Assembly (NCBI GenBank): GCA_035301245.1
Contig: DATGUS010000072.1
Span: 62,001 to 126,000, forward strand
Direction: 5' to 3'
DNA: 64,000 bases
Source: Alloiococcus sp035301245
GTDB lineage: Bacteria > Bacillota > Bacilli > Lactobacillales > Carnobacteriaceae_A
Both the position numbers and the translations under genes were made by a program. Numbering within the stretch: position 1 is the first letter of the stretch; each line of letters starts with the position of its first letter. Below, in pieces: positions 52,905 through 62,043 of this stretch. The notes beneath the pieces are model-generated. The model searched no databases, was not told where the DNA came from, and worked only from the letters and a program-made list of their open reading frames with translations.

Positions 52905-53513
52905 TTAAAAAGTGAAAGCTTCACCTGTATGAGCTGTTTCTTCTAGAACTAAAATACCTTTTTGCTGATCCGATTCAATATTTAATTCTCTTGCTGAACA
53001 GATCATTCCGTTACTTTTCACACCACGTAACTCTCCTGGCCAAATAACCATTCCATCTGGCATCACCGCACCAGGTTTAGCGACCACAACTTTCTGTCCT
53101 TGAGCAATATTGCTAGCCCCACAAACAATCTGTAACACTTCACCATTATCTACTTCCGTTTGAGTAATGTTTAAATGATCGGAGTCTTCGTGAGGTTTAC
53201 ATTCTTTCACATAACCAACCACAAATTTGGGTGATGGGTCAGCAACTAATGTTGTTTTAAAACCAGACTCTTTAATTAAATCATTTAATTTTGACACTTG
53301 TTCTTTGGATAACTGAACTGGGCCATCTTCATCTAAGGATAAATGTTCTGAAATATTAAAAAAATTGTACCCAACCACTTCATCTTGGTCATCGTTTTTA
53401 ATTTCTACAACGTTACCGACACGTTTAAATGATTGATCTTCTTGTGCTGATTGGTTAAGCATCACAACTAAAATATCATCTAAAGATTTTCTATTATAAC
53501 TTGCAACTAACAT
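52905..53513 (-). CDS. ytpR: YtpR family tRNA-binding-domain protein
   Basis: A 202-residue protein with an N-terminal DUF4479-like region and a C-terminal tRNA-binding OB fold of the type found in PheT and Arc1p. The core is VVGYVKECKPHEDSDHLNITQTEVDNGEVLQIVCGASNIAQGQKVVVAKPGAVMPDGMVI, then GVKSNGMICSARELNI. Its biological role is not established. Location next to the M42 peptidase and murC is conserved in Firmicutes. Confidence 0.93.
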   Translation of the reverse strand: MLVASYNRKSLDDILVVMLNQSAQEDQSFKRVGNVVEIKNDDQDEVVGYNFFNISEHLSLDEDGPVQLSKEQVSKLNDLIKESGFKTTLVADPSPKFVVGYVKECKPHEDSDHLNITQTEVDNGEVLQIVCGASNIAQGQKVVVAKPGAVMPDGMVIWPGELRGVKSNGMICSARELNIESDQQKGILVLEETAHTGEAFTF

Positions 53514-53524
53514 ATTTGTCTCCT

Positions 53525-54595
53525 TTATTTAACAGTAATTGTATCCAGTGTTGATTTATCAAATGTCTTCATTAATTGAACGAGCATTTCTTTTGCAGCG
53601 TAGTAATCATCAATGTGGAAAAGTGTTTGATGCGTATGAATGTAACGCGCTGGAATACCTACAACACCCGTTGGAATACCTTCTAACAATTGATGAGCCG
53701 CTACTGCATCTGTTCCGCCATTACTTACGAAATATTGATAAGGTATGTTGTTTGATTCCGCAGTATCTAAAATATAATCTCTCATCTCTTTAGACATAAT
53801 GTAACCTGGATCTTGAATACGGATCAGGATACCATCGCCAATACGACCGTTTGCATCCTTTTGGCCATCCATGTCATCGGCTGGTGAAGCATCAATCGCA
53901 AAGAACGCATCTGGTTGGAATTTACGCACTGCACCTCTTGTACCACGGAGGCCAACTTCTTCTTGTACGTTAGCACCAGCAATTAAGGTGTTTGGTAAAG
54001 TATCATCTTTCACTTCTTTTAATGCTTCAAGTACTGCTGTCACACCAAAACGGTTGTCCCATGCTTTCCCTAAAATAGTCTTGCCATTAGCCATTTGAAT
54101 AGTTTCAACATCTGGAACAATCGGTTGTCCAGGGCGAACTCCGTAGCTTTCTGCTTCTTCTTTTGAAGAAAAACCAGCATCAAATAAAATATCTTCTACT
54201 TTGACTTTTTGACTGCCTCCGCCTCTAAGCAAATGAGGTGGAACCGAAGAAGATACGACTGGATAATCACCATTATCTGTTTGCAGTGTAAAGCGTTGCG
54301 CAGAAACAACATACGGATTCCATCCACCCAGTGGGCGTACTTTAATTAGACCATTAGTTGTAATATTAATAACCATAAAGCCTACTTCATCCATATGAGC
54401 AGCTAACATTAATTTCGGCGCGCCGTTATTCTTATTTTCACGTACACCAAAAATACCACCTAAGCCGTCAACATGAACCTTGTCAACTAATGGAGTTAAT
54501 TCATCTCTCATAAATGCTCTAATATTATGTTCAAAGCCACTAGTACTTTGAATTTCAGTAATTTGTTTTATACGTTTAAAATCTTCTTGATTCAT
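53525..54595 (-). CDS. M42 family aminopeptidase
   Basis: A 356-residue dinuclear-metal aminopeptidase of the glutamyl aminopeptidase/YtoP type. Metal-ligand motifs are LMLAAHMDEVGFMV, KAWDNRFGVTAVLEAL, NVQEEVGLRGTRGA (catalytic Glu pair), FFAIDASPADD, and the late YIHTHQTLFHIDDY. It probably forms the large oligomers known for M42 enzymes. It stands 11 bases before ytpR, so the two are likely co-transcribed. Confidence 0.93.
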   Translation of the reverse strand: MNQEDFKRIKQITEIQSTSGFEHNIRAFMRDELTPLVDKVHVDGLGGIFGVRENKNNGAPKLMLAAHMDEVGFMVINITTNGLIKVRPLGGWNPYVVSAQRFTLQTDNGDYPVVSSSVPPHLLRGGGSQKVKVEDILFDAGFSSKEEAESYGVRPGQPIVPDVETIQMANGKTILGKAWDNRFGVTAVLEALKEVKDDTLPNTLIAGANVQEEVGLRGTRGAVRKFQPDAFFAIDASPADDMDGQKDANGRIGDGILIRIQDPGYIMSKEMRDYILDTAESNNIPYQYFVSNGGTDAVAAHQLLEGIPTGVVGIPARYIHTHQTLFHIDDYYAAKEMLVQLMKTFDKSTLDTITVK

Positions 54596-54750
54596 ATGTA
54601 TTGGTTAAATTATTAACCATTCCCTCCCTAACATCATATAAATAATTATACCATTAATTGAGTGTCCTACAAAAGAAGTCACAATTCATTTGATTCGTTT
54701 CAAAAAACCGATTAGAATAAAGTAAATAAAAAAAGTGGGAGGTTAGAATT

Positions 54751-55086
54751 TTGAATCAATATTATAGAAAAGATAAGCAGTTAATGATCGGTGTTATTGT
54801 TAGTATCCTAAGTTTAGGATTATTTCTTATTTTTTACACTGAGTTTTTTGGAGTACGACGAATGAAAAGTCATCGTGTTCTAGAATCTGTAAAGAGCTCA
54901 TTTAAAGAAGATGGGCCTATTGAGGGGTCATGGATTGAAATGACCGCTGTACCTTACGATTTGCATGATAAAGATACAGAAGTTTATTACGGCGGAATTA
55001 CTAAAACAGAAGCTGGTAAGATCGTACAATATAAATTTATTGCTGATGCTTACACTGGCGAGGTTTTAAACACCTTTAAACTATAA
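54751..55086 (+). CDS. Small PepSY-type membrane protein (YtzB-like)
   Basis: A 111-residue protein with one N-terminal membrane span (LMIGVIVSILSLGLFLIFYT), then an external domain ending in YKFIADAYTGEVLNTFKL, similar to a PepSY repeat terminus. The start is TTG at 54751, with GGGAGG eight bases upstream. The place beside the M42 peptidase and trmB corresponds to ytzB in Bacillus. PepSY domains are proposed to modulate peptidases at the envelope; no direct evidence here. Confidence 0.7.
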   Translation: MNQYYRKDKQLMIGVIVSILSLGLFLIFYTEFFGVRRMKSHRVLESVKSSFKEDGPIEGSWIEMTAVPYDLHDKDTEVYYGGITKTEAGKIVQYKFIADAYTGEVLNTFKL

Positions 55087-55096
55087 AAAAGATAAT

Positions 55097-55177
55097 AAAA
55101 ACACTGCTTTCAAATGTTTGTGCTACCCTGAGAGAGTTTATTCTAAATACACATTCATGAATGAAAACAGTGTTTTT
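55097..55177. terminator. Bidirectional terminator between the PepSY gene and trmB
   Basis: The outer stem AAAAACACTG/CAGTGTTTTT (55097-55106, 55168-55177) with partial inner pairing is flanked by T-rich sequence on each side. It lies between convergent genes. Confidence 0.7.
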
Positions 55178-55181
55178 GTTA

Positions 55182-55817
55182 TTAAAATGTTGCGTGAACA
55201 CGGTAAATCGGGTGACCTTTAGCAGAAAATTTTTCTTCATATTCGGTCATAATATTTCCTTCAAAATCACTATCATGTAAATCTAAATAAACTTCTTCTA
55301 ATTGCATCCCATATTTTGAAAAGCTAACAAGCGAATATTCAAACAAGCCGCGGTTATCTGTTTTAAAATGTAACTCACCTTCATCGAATAATAAGGTTTC
55401 ATAAACTTTTAAAAACGTTTTATAAGTAAGGCGACGTTTTTCATGACGATTCTTTGGCCATGGATCTGAAAAGGTTAAGTAAATTCGATCAACTTCACCG
55501 TCTTCAAAATAATCCGTTAGATCTTGACCATTCTCGTGTAAAAACTTAAGATTTTGCAAGTCTGCTTCAACTTGTTTTTCTAATGCTGTCACAATTACAC
55601 TAGATTGTCTTTCAATTCCGATAAAGTTAATGTCAGGGTTAGAACGCGCTAATTCTACAATAAACTGTCCTTTTCCCATGCCGATTTCAATATGAATGGG
55701 GTTATTATTACCAAATATTTTTTTCCATTCACCTTTTAATTCTTCAGCATCTTGAAGCACATATTGTGAATGCTCTTCGATATAATCTTTCGCCCAAGGT
55801 TTATGTCTTAGTCGCAT
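55182..55817 (-). CDS. trmB: tRNA (guanine-N7)-methyltransferase TrmB
   Basis: Methylates G46 of tRNA to m7G using SAM. The 211-residue protein has the SAM motif IHIEIGMGKGQFIVELA, INFIGIERQSSVI, and the diagnostic LTFSDPWPKNRHEKRRLTY loop, then FKTDNRGLFEYS. The ATG at 55817 (MRLRHKPWA) follows AAAGGA by six bases and matches family N termini. Confidence 0.96.
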   Translation of the reverse strand: MRLRHKPWAKDYIEEHSQYVLQDAEELKGEWKKIFGNNNPIHIEIGMGKGQFIVELARSNPDINFIGIERQSSVIVTALEKQVEADLQNLKFLHENGQDLTDYFEDGEVDRIYLTFSDPWPKNRHEKRRLTYKTFLKVYETLLFDEGELHFKTDNRGLFEYSLVSFSKYGMQLEEVYLDLHDSDFEGNIMTEYEEKFSAKGHPIYRVHATF

Positions 55818-55877
55818 AATGTATCCTTTCATTTTAAAAGGGCTTGTCGATATAAAATCTTAAGCCCAATTAATGTT

Positions 55878-56666
55878 TTAATTTAATTGTTGTAGTAATG
55901 TATCTAAGTTTGTTAATGAATCGTTCAAGTCATTAAGACGACGTTTGTAATAATATTCTTTAATATCATTTAAAGAAGCCATAATCTGATACCATAAAAC
56001 TTTTTCTTTAAATTGTTTGGATATAATACCTGTGTAATGACTGAGCCACTCTTCATCATCTAGTTGTTTGCCGTATCGTGATAAATATTGACCGAGATCA
56101 TAAGCTGGATCAGCTAAAACAACTGAATCCCAATCAACCAAATATAAATCATCGGAATCGGATAATAGCCAGTTCTTATGTGATGCATCGCCGTGACACA
56201 CACAATGCTCACTGTCTAATGGCAACTGTTGTTTCGTAGCTTTTAATTGATCCACAGCTTGAATGATTGTTGGGTGAGATCTTAAATCATCAACTAATCC
56301 AATTAAAAACTGACTTAATAAATCCGTTGACGTGACTGAACGTCCCTCAACTCGTTGTAACATTTTTTTAAGCGTCTGGGAGCGGTGAACTTGAGATAGT
56401 TTTTGGACTACTCGAGAACTGCTCATCTCAGATCGTTCAAGAGTTCGACCATTACACCATTCTTGAGCTGTTAATACGTCACCATTTCCCATACGTTTTG
56501 TCCAGACAAGTCTAGGTGAAATGCCTTCTAATGAAAGAGCTGCTAAAAAGGGGGAGGTATTCTTTTTTAAAAATAACTTCTGTTCATCTTTGGTGCCCAT
56601 GAATGCTTTACCTGTCGCACCATCCAACGGGTGTAACTGCCACCCCGCTTCACTTTCAAAATTCAT
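55878..56666 (-). CDS. Phosphotransferase (YtmP-like, APH/choline kinase fold)
   Basis: A 262-residue kinase-like protein of the APH superfamily. The catalytic loop is VCHGDASHKNWLLSDSDDLYLVDWDSVVLADPAYDLGQYL, with the Brenner-type HGDxxxxN and the metal-binding D. The N-terminal GKAFMGTKDEQKLFLKKN carries the ATP lysine. The start is the ATG at 56666, nine bases after GAGGG. It corresponds to ytmP beside trmB in Bacillus. The substrate is unknown; choline or a sugar are possible. Confidence 0.86.
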   Translation of the reverse strand: MNFESEAGWQLHPLDGATGKAFMGTKDEQKLFLKKNTSPFLAALSLEGISPRLVWTKRMGNGDVLTAQEWCNGRTLERSEMSSSRVVQKLSQVHRSQTLKKMLQRVEGRSVTSTDLLSQFLIGLVDDLRSHPTIIQAVDQLKATKQQLPLDSEHCVCHGDASHKNWLLSDSDDLYLVDWDSVVLADPAYDLGQYLSRYGKQLDDEEWLSHYTGIISKQFKEKVLWYQIMASLNDIKEYYYKRRLNDLNDSLTNLDTLLQQLN

Positions 56667-56774
56667 ATAAATCAACCCTCAACCTTATCATTCAACGTTT
56701 TTCCCGAAATGTGTATTTATATTTTAGCTACTAATTAAACCATCGTCAACCGATTAAACGTTCGATTAACTTCC

Positions 56775-57995
56775 CTAGGCTATTTTTCTTGGTAAGTAAA
56801 CATGGCTAAATAACAAAAGCACCAAAACATTGATAGCAAAAACAGTCAATGCCATCTTAAGGCTTTCAAATGCGGTAATAATCGTAAAAATAATAATAAC
56901 TATACTTGATAAACGATATAAAAAGGTTTTAAATCTATTTAATAAATCTTTTTTCTTTACTGAAGAAAGTTTAAACTGCAGTCGATTTTCAATATCAAAA
57001 ATGATTGGTAGTACCTGAATTAAAATCAACAGTTGAAATAAAATACTAAAAAGTACAATTAAGATTCCTTGCGTTGAAAATCTAATCAGCACTCCTCCAA
57101 GGACAATTAATCGTAAATAAAGAAAGAAGTAAGTTTTTTTTCTAAAGAAAAAGCGAGGTAATAAATAAGATATCGGATCAGAATGATGTGGAAAAAAGCA
57201 TTTTATCATTGACCAACTCTTTACAAATTTTAAAGGTTCTTCTTTAAGTTTTGGAATATCAGTCACTAATGAAAAAAAACGATAGATATGTTGTTTACGC
57301 GCTGTTTCTTCAGATATTAAATGCATGACTGCTAATTGTCTTTCGGATTTTTTAAGGTAAAGAAGTAAATAGGCGTATTCCAATATAAAGAGAACAAATG
57401 TCACACTTACCCCTGCCCACAAATTTCCTCTTAAACTTAAAAAAACACCAAAAAATGATAATACAGCTATAATCAAGGTATTCTGAAGCCGTTGACGGTT
57501 TTCAAAATATAAATGTAATTCAGTATCAATTAACATCACCACAACTGTATTTAAAATGAATTGTAAAAATAATAAACCTACTTGTCCACTTTTATAATTA
57601 GATATCACTGTTAATAGTGGTGAAAAAAGTAGTGTCAATAGAAAAATGAAAACTAATTTAATTACTAATCGCTCCGCTGCGAACCGATAAAACAATGCCT
57701 TAAATCGATTGAGTTTTGGCATTAAAAATAAAATATCAGCTTCTTCTAAATATGATGGGGTCTTCCCCATAAACATGATACCTACAATTAAAAGACTCAT
57801 AAAAACGATTAAAAAATAACTTTCATTACCAATATTAGAATCTATTTGACTTAATAATTCTTTATAGAAATAAGTCCCTGAGCCAATAAGAAAAAATATC
57901 AAGATTGTAAAATGATCATTCAACAATAAACGTAAGTATTTAAACACTTGTTTTAAGAAGCGTTGTCGTCTACTTTTAATCACATCTTCAAGCAT
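56775..57995 (-). CDS. ecsB: ABC transporter permease EcsB
   Basis: A 406-residue polytopic membrane protein with around seven to ten spans, forming an exporter with EcsA. The EcsB signature region KTPSYLEEADILFLMPKLNRFKALFYRF is visible near residue 77. Loss of EcsAB in Bacillus affects protein secretion, intramembrane proteolysis and competence. The start overlaps ecsA by 8 bases. No EcsC gene follows. Confidence 0.92.
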   Translation of the reverse strand: MLEDVIKSRRQRFLKQVFKYLRLLLNDHFTILIFFLIGSGTYFYKELLSQIDSNIGNESYFLIVFMSLLIVGIMFMGKTPSYLEEADILFLMPKLNRFKALFYRFAAERLVIKLVFIFLLTLLFSPLLTVISNYKSGQVGLLFLQFILNTVVVMLIDTELHLYFENRQRLQNTLIIAVLSFFGVFLSLRGNLWAGVSVTFVLFILEYAYLLLYLKKSERQLAVMHLISEETARKQHIYRFFSLVTDIPKLKEEPLKFVKSWSMIKCFFPHHSDPISYLLPRFFFRKKTYFFLYLRLIVLGGVLIRFSTQGILIVLFSILFQLLILIQVLPIIFDIENRLQFKLSSVKKKDLLNRFKTFLYRLSSIVIIIFTIITAFESLKMALTVFAINVLVLLLFSHVYLPRKIA

Positions 57996-58740
57996 GTGAC
58001 TTCACCACGTTTCTGTTTACATCAAGTACTTCTAAAAATAACGTGTCGAGACTGTTTGATTTAATATTAAAACGTTTAGCTATATCAGAATAAGTCCCCT
58101 GAGACAAAATTCGACCACCATCAAGGATAATCATACGGTCACACATTTTCTGTACATTTGCTAAAACATGTGTAGACATTAAGATTGCTGTACCTTGATT
58201 TTTAGCGTCTTCAATCAAATGAATCAGATCATTCATTGCCAATGGATCTAGTCCAATAAAAGGCTCATCAATAATTAAGACTTTAGGTTTAATAATTAGT
58301 GCACAAATAACCATAACTTTCTGCTTCATCCCTTTTGAAAAATCTACGGGAAACCAATCCAAATAATTTTCTAATCGAAATATTTTAAGTAATGATTCCG
58401 CTCGCTTTAATGCTTCTTCAGGAGATAAATCATGGGATATGGCAGTTAGTTCGATATGTTCTTTTAATGTTAGCTCCTCATAAAGAAGTGGGGTTTCAGG
58501 GATATAACCGATCGATTTAAAATAGTCTGCTTCTCTTAAGTTAGTCGAATCTTTATTAATAGTCACACTCCCGCTAAATGGCTTTAATACTCCCATAATA
58601 TGACGTATAATGGTACTTTTACCGGCACCATTCAGACCTATTAAAGCAACAATTTCTCCAGGATTTATTGTAAAATGTATATCAGAGATGACTTCTTTTT
58701 GATAATAGCCACCAGTTAAGTGTGATACATTCAGTGTCAT
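57988..58740 (-). CDS. ecsA: ABC transporter ATPase EcsA
   Basis: A 250-residue ATPase with Walker A ALIGLNGAGKSTIIRHI, Q-loop IGYIPETPLLYEEL, signature DFSKGMKQKVMVICALI (SKG in place of SGG, as in many EcsA) and Walker B VLIIDEPFIGLDP. It is divergent from hit, the arrangement seen in Bacillus (ecsA-hit). Confidence 0.94.
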   Translation of the reverse strand: MTLNVSHLTGGYYQKEVISDIHFTINPGEIVALIGLNGAGKSTIIRHIMGVLKPFSGSVTINKDSTNLREADYFKSIGYIPETPLLYEELTLKEHIELTAISHDLSPEEALKRAESLLKIFRLENYLDWFPVDFSKGMKQKVMVICALIIKPKVLIIDEPFIGLDPLAMNDLIHLIEDAKNQGTAILMSTHVLANVQKMCDRMIILDGGRILSQGTYSDIAKRFNIKSNSLDTLFLEVLDVNRNVVKSHA

Positions 58741-58811
58741 CTAAAAAAACTCCTTCATTATTAGGGTTTAAAATTTTACTAGTCAAATCAATCTTATTTT
58801 AACACATTGTA

Positions 58812-58820
58812 TGTTAGAAT
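58812..58820 (+). promoter_or_regulatory. Extended -10 promoter of hit
   Basis: TGTTAGAAT at 58812-58820 is an extended -10, about 32 bases before the hit start codon. The -35 position reads TCTTAT, which is weak. Confidence 0.5.
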
Positions 58821-58851
58821 AAGTAAAACGACTGATAGAAAGAGGGTTATT

Positions 58852-59289
58852 ATGTCTAATTGCTTATTTTGTGAAATTATGAAAGGAAATATCCCTTCTC
58901 GTAAAGTATATGAGGATGATAAGGTCTATGCTTTCTTGGATATTTCGCAAACTACCCCAGGCCACACCTTAGTTATCCCTAAGGTTCATGTTCGTAATAT
59001 CTTTGAAATGGACAGTGACGTAGCTGCAGATTTATTTTCAAGAGTTCCAATGATTGCTAAAGCAATCAAAGATTCGAATGAAAATATTAAAGGTGCTAAT
59101 ATCGTCATCAATAACGAAGAAATTGCCTATCAAACCGTTTTCCATAGTCATATCCATATTATACCAAGATATTCTGATGAAGATGATTTCAGTATGACAT
59201 TCAAAGATAATTCTAAAGAATATTCTGATGAAGTATTGGATGAACTGCAAGAACAAATTGCATCCAAAGTCGAGAAAGGAGCAAAGTAA
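58852..59289 (+). CDS. hit: HIT family nucleotide hydrolase
   Basis: A 145-residue histidine-triad protein. The N-terminal CLFCEIMKGNIPSRKVYEDD carries a Cys pair that, with later His residues, binds zinc. The triad HSHIHIIPRYSDEDD lies near residue 100. HIT enzymes hydrolyse nucleoside phosphoramidates or dinucleotides. The ATG at 58852 fits family N termini and follows AGAGGG. The next gene starts one base after its stop. Confidence 0.96.
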   Translation: MSNCLFCEIMKGNIPSRKVYEDDKVYAFLDISQTTPGHTLVIPKVHVRNIFEMDSDVAADLFSRVPMIAKAIKDSNENIKGANIVINNEEIAYQTVFHSHIHIIPRYSDEDDFSMTFKDNSKEYSDEVLDELQEQIASKVEKGAK

Positions 59290-59290
59290 T

Positions 59291-59623
59291 ATGAGTCTTA
59301 TTTTAGGTACTGTTACTGGTTTGGTTATAGGCGGTGCGTACGGATTGTTATCAACACCACGCACTGGGAAAGAAAACCGTGAATATTTAAAACAGTATAC
59401 AGATAATGTAAAACAGGAGTCAAAAGACTTTAAAGATAAAGTTGACGATGTCACGTCATCTGTAAGTAACTTACAAACTGAGCTTGAAATGTTTAAAGGG
59501 CCAGTGGCTAATGAATTTAAACGTATTATTCACCAATATCAAAATGATATTTCACCACGATTAGACCGCATTCAAGCACGTCAAGAACAACTAAATGATT
59601 CTATCGATGATGTAAATATTTAA
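59291..59623 (+). CDS. YtxH-domain protein (YhaH-like)
   Basis: A 110-residue protein with a short N-terminal glycine-rich membrane segment (LILGTVTGLVIGGAYGLLSTPRTGKENR), the YtxH signature, then a coiled-coil-like charged region (VKQESKDFKDKVDDVTSSVSNLQTELEMF). Function is unknown. The ATG at 59291 has AAAGGAG nine bases upstream, within hit, so the two are coupled. yhaH lies beside hit/ecs/prsA in Bacillus too. Confidence 0.85.
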   Translation: MSLILGTVTGLVIGGAYGLLSTPRTGKENREYLKQYTDNVKQESKDFKDKVDDVTSSVSNLQTELEMFKGPVANEFKRIIHQYQNDISPRLDRIQARQEQLNDSIDDVNI

Positions 59624-59629
59624 ATATTG

Positions 59630-59674
59630 AAAAGAACCGAAACACTTATATCATAATAGTGTTTCGGTTCTTTT
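59630..59674. terminator. Terminator between YhaH-like gene and prsA
   Basis: A 17-bp perfect stem AAAAGAACCGAAACACT/AGTGTTTCGGTTCTTTT (59630-59646, 59658-59674). It lies between convergent genes and can serve both strands. Confidence 0.88.
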
Positions 59675-59687
59675 ACTCTTTCATTAT

Positions 59688-60707
59688 TTATTCAGCTGAA
59701 TCTTCTTCTATTGTTTCACCAGCAGTTTCTTCATCTGTATCATCTTTTTCTTCAGATTCTTCTGAATTCTCTTCTGCATTTTCTCCAGCTTCATTAACTT
59801 CTTCTTCAGTTTCAGGTTGAGGCAAGAATTGTGCCATAGCATTTTGTAAGTCTTCATCTACAATGTTTACATTAGCATCTTCAACTAAAGCTGTTAATGT
59901 TGAGTTGACAAGTTCTGAGTTTGTTAATAGTTCTTCTTGAACATATTCACGAGTGATGTCATCTTTCACATCTTCAAAAGGTTCTTGCTCTCCTTTTTCA
60001 AGCATGGTAATGATATGGTAACCAAATTGACTCTCAACAGGCTCTTCAGTAATTTCGCCTTCTTCTAATTCCATTGCAGTATCTTCGAATTCTTGAACCA
60101 TTTGACCAGATTGTAATTCATACTCTCCGCCATTAGATGCACTACCTGGGTCTGTAGAGTGTTCTTCAGCAAGTTCAGCAAAGTCTGCTCCATCATTTAA
60201 TTGATCGATCAGATCTTTTGCTTCATCTTCATCTTCAACTAATATATGTGCTACTCGAGTTCCTTCTGGAATTTTTGAATCATAGTAATTTTTAACATCT
60301 TCTTCAGAGAAATCCGCTTGATCTGATACAGCTGCAGTTAATGTTAAATTCATTTTTACTGAATCCTCTAGTTGACTCATATCTGTTCCAGATTCAGACA
60401 TAGCTTGTTCTAAAGCGTCACGGCCACCTTGAGCTTCAGCTAGACGATCAATTTCTTCTTCAATATCTTCTTCAGAAACTTGATCGCCGTATTTCTCATC
60501 CAAGATATCTTCTAGTAACATTTGCTGTAAAACAATATCACCATAAGTTCCCCCTTGAGGAGATGGTGCGGTTTTTAATCGTTCATAAAACTCATCTTGA
60601 CGAATACGTCCGGCTGTTGTTGAAGCGACTTCTTCATTTTGTCCACAACCAACAAGTAATAATGCAGATCCAATAGCTGCACCAGTTAATAACTGTTTAA
60701 ATTTCAT
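59688..60707 (-). CDS. prsA: Foldase lipoprotein PrsA
   Basis: Extracytoplasmic peptidyl-prolyl isomerase that folds exported proteins. The 339-residue protein has a lipoprotein signal ending LLLVGC, an N-terminal chaperone region, and a parvulin domain at about residues 130-230 (RVAHILVEDEDEAKDLIDQL; FAELAEEHSTDPGSASNGGEYEL; QFGYHIITML). A highly acidic Glu-rich tail follows from about 290. The tail is longer and more acidic than usual. EcsAB and PrsA side by side is a conserved secretion neighbourhood. Confidence 0.96.
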   Translation of the reverse strand: MKFKQLLTGAAIGSALLLVGCGQNEEVASTTAGRIRQDEFYERLKTAPSPQGGTYGDIVLQQMLLEDILDEKYGDQVSEEDIEEEIDRLAEAQGGRDALEQAMSESGTDMSQLEDSVKMNLTLTAAVSDQADFSEEDVKNYYDSKIPEGTRVAHILVEDEDEAKDLIDQLNDGADFAELAEEHSTDPGSASNGGEYELQSGQMVQEFEDTAMELEEGEITEEPVESQFGYHIITMLEKGEQEPFEDVKDDITREYVQEELLTNSELVNSTLTALVEDANVNIVDEDLQNAMAQFLPQPETEEEVNEAGENAEENSEESEEKDDTDEETAGETIEEDSAE

Positions 60708-60828
60708 TTTAACACTTCCTAAATATCAATATTAATACTTTTCAACACTTAACCAATATAGCATACTTAATGACTATTTGAAAATAGATGTCTGAAAAAT
60801 CATTCTTTTTTCATAGGTTCTGCCATTA

Positions 60829-60856
60829 TTGAACATCTTATAAAAATTGATATAAT
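60829..60856 (+). promoter_or_regulatory. Promoter of the esterase-like gene
   Basis: TTGAAC (60829-60834), a 16-base spacer and TATAAT (60851-60856), with TGA before the -10 making it extended. It lies 42 bases before the start codon and is strong by sequence. Confidence 0.85.
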
Positions 60857-60898
60857 ATTATATGCTCAATTGAAAATCAAAATCAGATGGAGAACATG

Positions 60899-61834
60899 AT
60901 GAAACAAGACCATACACAAACACAAATTAAATATTTTAAATTCTTTTCTGCTTTTTTAGGTCCCATAGTTTCTATTATTGTGAATTTTCTTCTAGTGACC
61001 TTGCGTAAAAGAATACCTTTAGATGAATCACTGCAAGAAAGAAAAATTCTTTTAGATACACCTGATTCTAATCATATTACCCTCTCGATTCTTCGTAAGG
61101 GAAACATTAAGAAACCTTCACCTTGTATCGTTTATTTCCAAGGCAGTGCCTTTTTTATGAAAGAAGCACCACACCAAAGACGATTAGTAATGGAATATGC
61201 AAAAAGAACCAATGCAACAGTGATTGATGTGGAGTATCGACTACCTCCAAAATATCCATATCCTACACCGCTAGAAGACTGTGACTTGGCAGTGAACTGG
61301 ATTTTTGAACATACTGATTATTTGCAAATAGATCCTAATCAAATTGCTGTAGCGGGAGATTCAGCTGGTGGAGCTTTAGCAGCTATTATTGCACTGCTTA
61401 GGCGTGACCGGATGGATAAACAATTTTGTTTCCAAATGCTTATTTATCCAGTGACTGAGTTAACCCTACATACATCGTCATTATTCAATTTAAGAGAAGC
61501 CCCGCTTTGGAATAGTGTATTAAATAAATTAATGTGGGCATTATATTTACAAGATGAAAATAACGTGAAACAAGAGTACGCTGCCCCAATGAATGCAAAA
61601 TATTTTAATAGTTTACCTCCAACTTATATTGAAGTCTGTGAGTATGATCCCTTGCGAGCTGAAGGGAAGCGCTACGCTCAAAAATTAAGAGAAGCTGGTG
61701 TTAAGATTGAGGAATATTTTGTTGAAGGCGCACCCCATGCATACGACTTACGTATGTCAAGTAAACGTGCTCAAAAATTTATTTCGAAACGAGTTGAAGC
61801 ATTTAAAGAAGCTTTTGATAGTGTAGAAAGATAA
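60899..61834 (+). CDS. Alpha/beta hydrolase, HSL/esterase-like with altered oxyanion motif
   Basis: A 311-residue hydrolase of the hormone-sensitive-lipase type. The nucleophile elbow is IAVAGDSAGGALAAI with catalytic Ser; the Asp is in EVCEYDPLRAEG and the His in EGAPHAYDL. The oxyanion motif, normally HGGGF, reads FQGSAFF here. An N-terminal hydrophobic segment (FKFFSAFLGPIVSIIVNFLLV) suggests membrane association. Three ATGs are close together; GGAG at 60889-60892 best fits the one at 60899. The substrate is unknown. Confidence 0.85.
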   Translation: MKQDHTQTQIKYFKFFSAFLGPIVSIIVNFLLVTLRKRIPLDESLQERKILLDTPDSNHITLSILRKGNIKKPSPCIVYFQGSAFFMKEAPHQRRLVMEYAKRTNATVIDVEYRLPPKYPYPTPLEDCDLAVNWIFEHTDYLQIDPNQIAVAGDSAGGALAAIIALLRRDRMDKQFCFQMLIYPVTELTLHTSSLFNLREAPLWNSVLNKLMWALYLQDENNVKQEYAAPMNAKYFNSLPPTYIEVCEYDPLRAEGKRYAQKLREAGVKIEEYFVEGAPHAYDLRMSSKRAQKFISKRVEAFKEAFDSVER

Positions 61835-61837
61835 AAC

Positions 61838-61908
61838 AAGACCGCTTATATATCGATGAGACTCTACTTCATTAGAAATCCAGCGATGTATAAGTGGTCT
61901 TTTTCTTT
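61838..61908 (+). terminator. Terminator after the esterase-like gene
   Basis: AAGACCGCTTATA (61838-61850) pairs with TATAAGTGGTCTT (61889-61901) and further bases inside, followed by TTTTCTTTTTATT. It starts four bases after the stop codon. Confidence 0.85.
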
Positions 61909-61935
61909 TTATTAACAAAAATAAATAAGGTCAAC

Positions 61936-62021
61936 CTAAAAAATACACTTCACGACTATAAAGGTTGTTAAATGATCTGCACCACGGCATAACTCAAACC
62001 CACCACCATAAGCTTAATAAC
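61936..62021 (-). pseudogene. Possible decayed holin-like toxin peptide
   Basis: The minus strand reads VIKLMVVGLSYAVVQII then stop; a second frame continues LTTFIVVKCIF then stop. Together they resemble the short membrane peptides annotated putative holin-like toxin (type VIKLMVVFG...LLTFIV), broken by a frameshift. No start with a ribosome site is seen. It lies between the esterase-like terminator and a small membrane gene. Short hydrophobic resemblance may be coincidental. Confidence 0.3.
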
Positions 62022-62043
62022 TTATGCCAGTGAATGAGCATCA

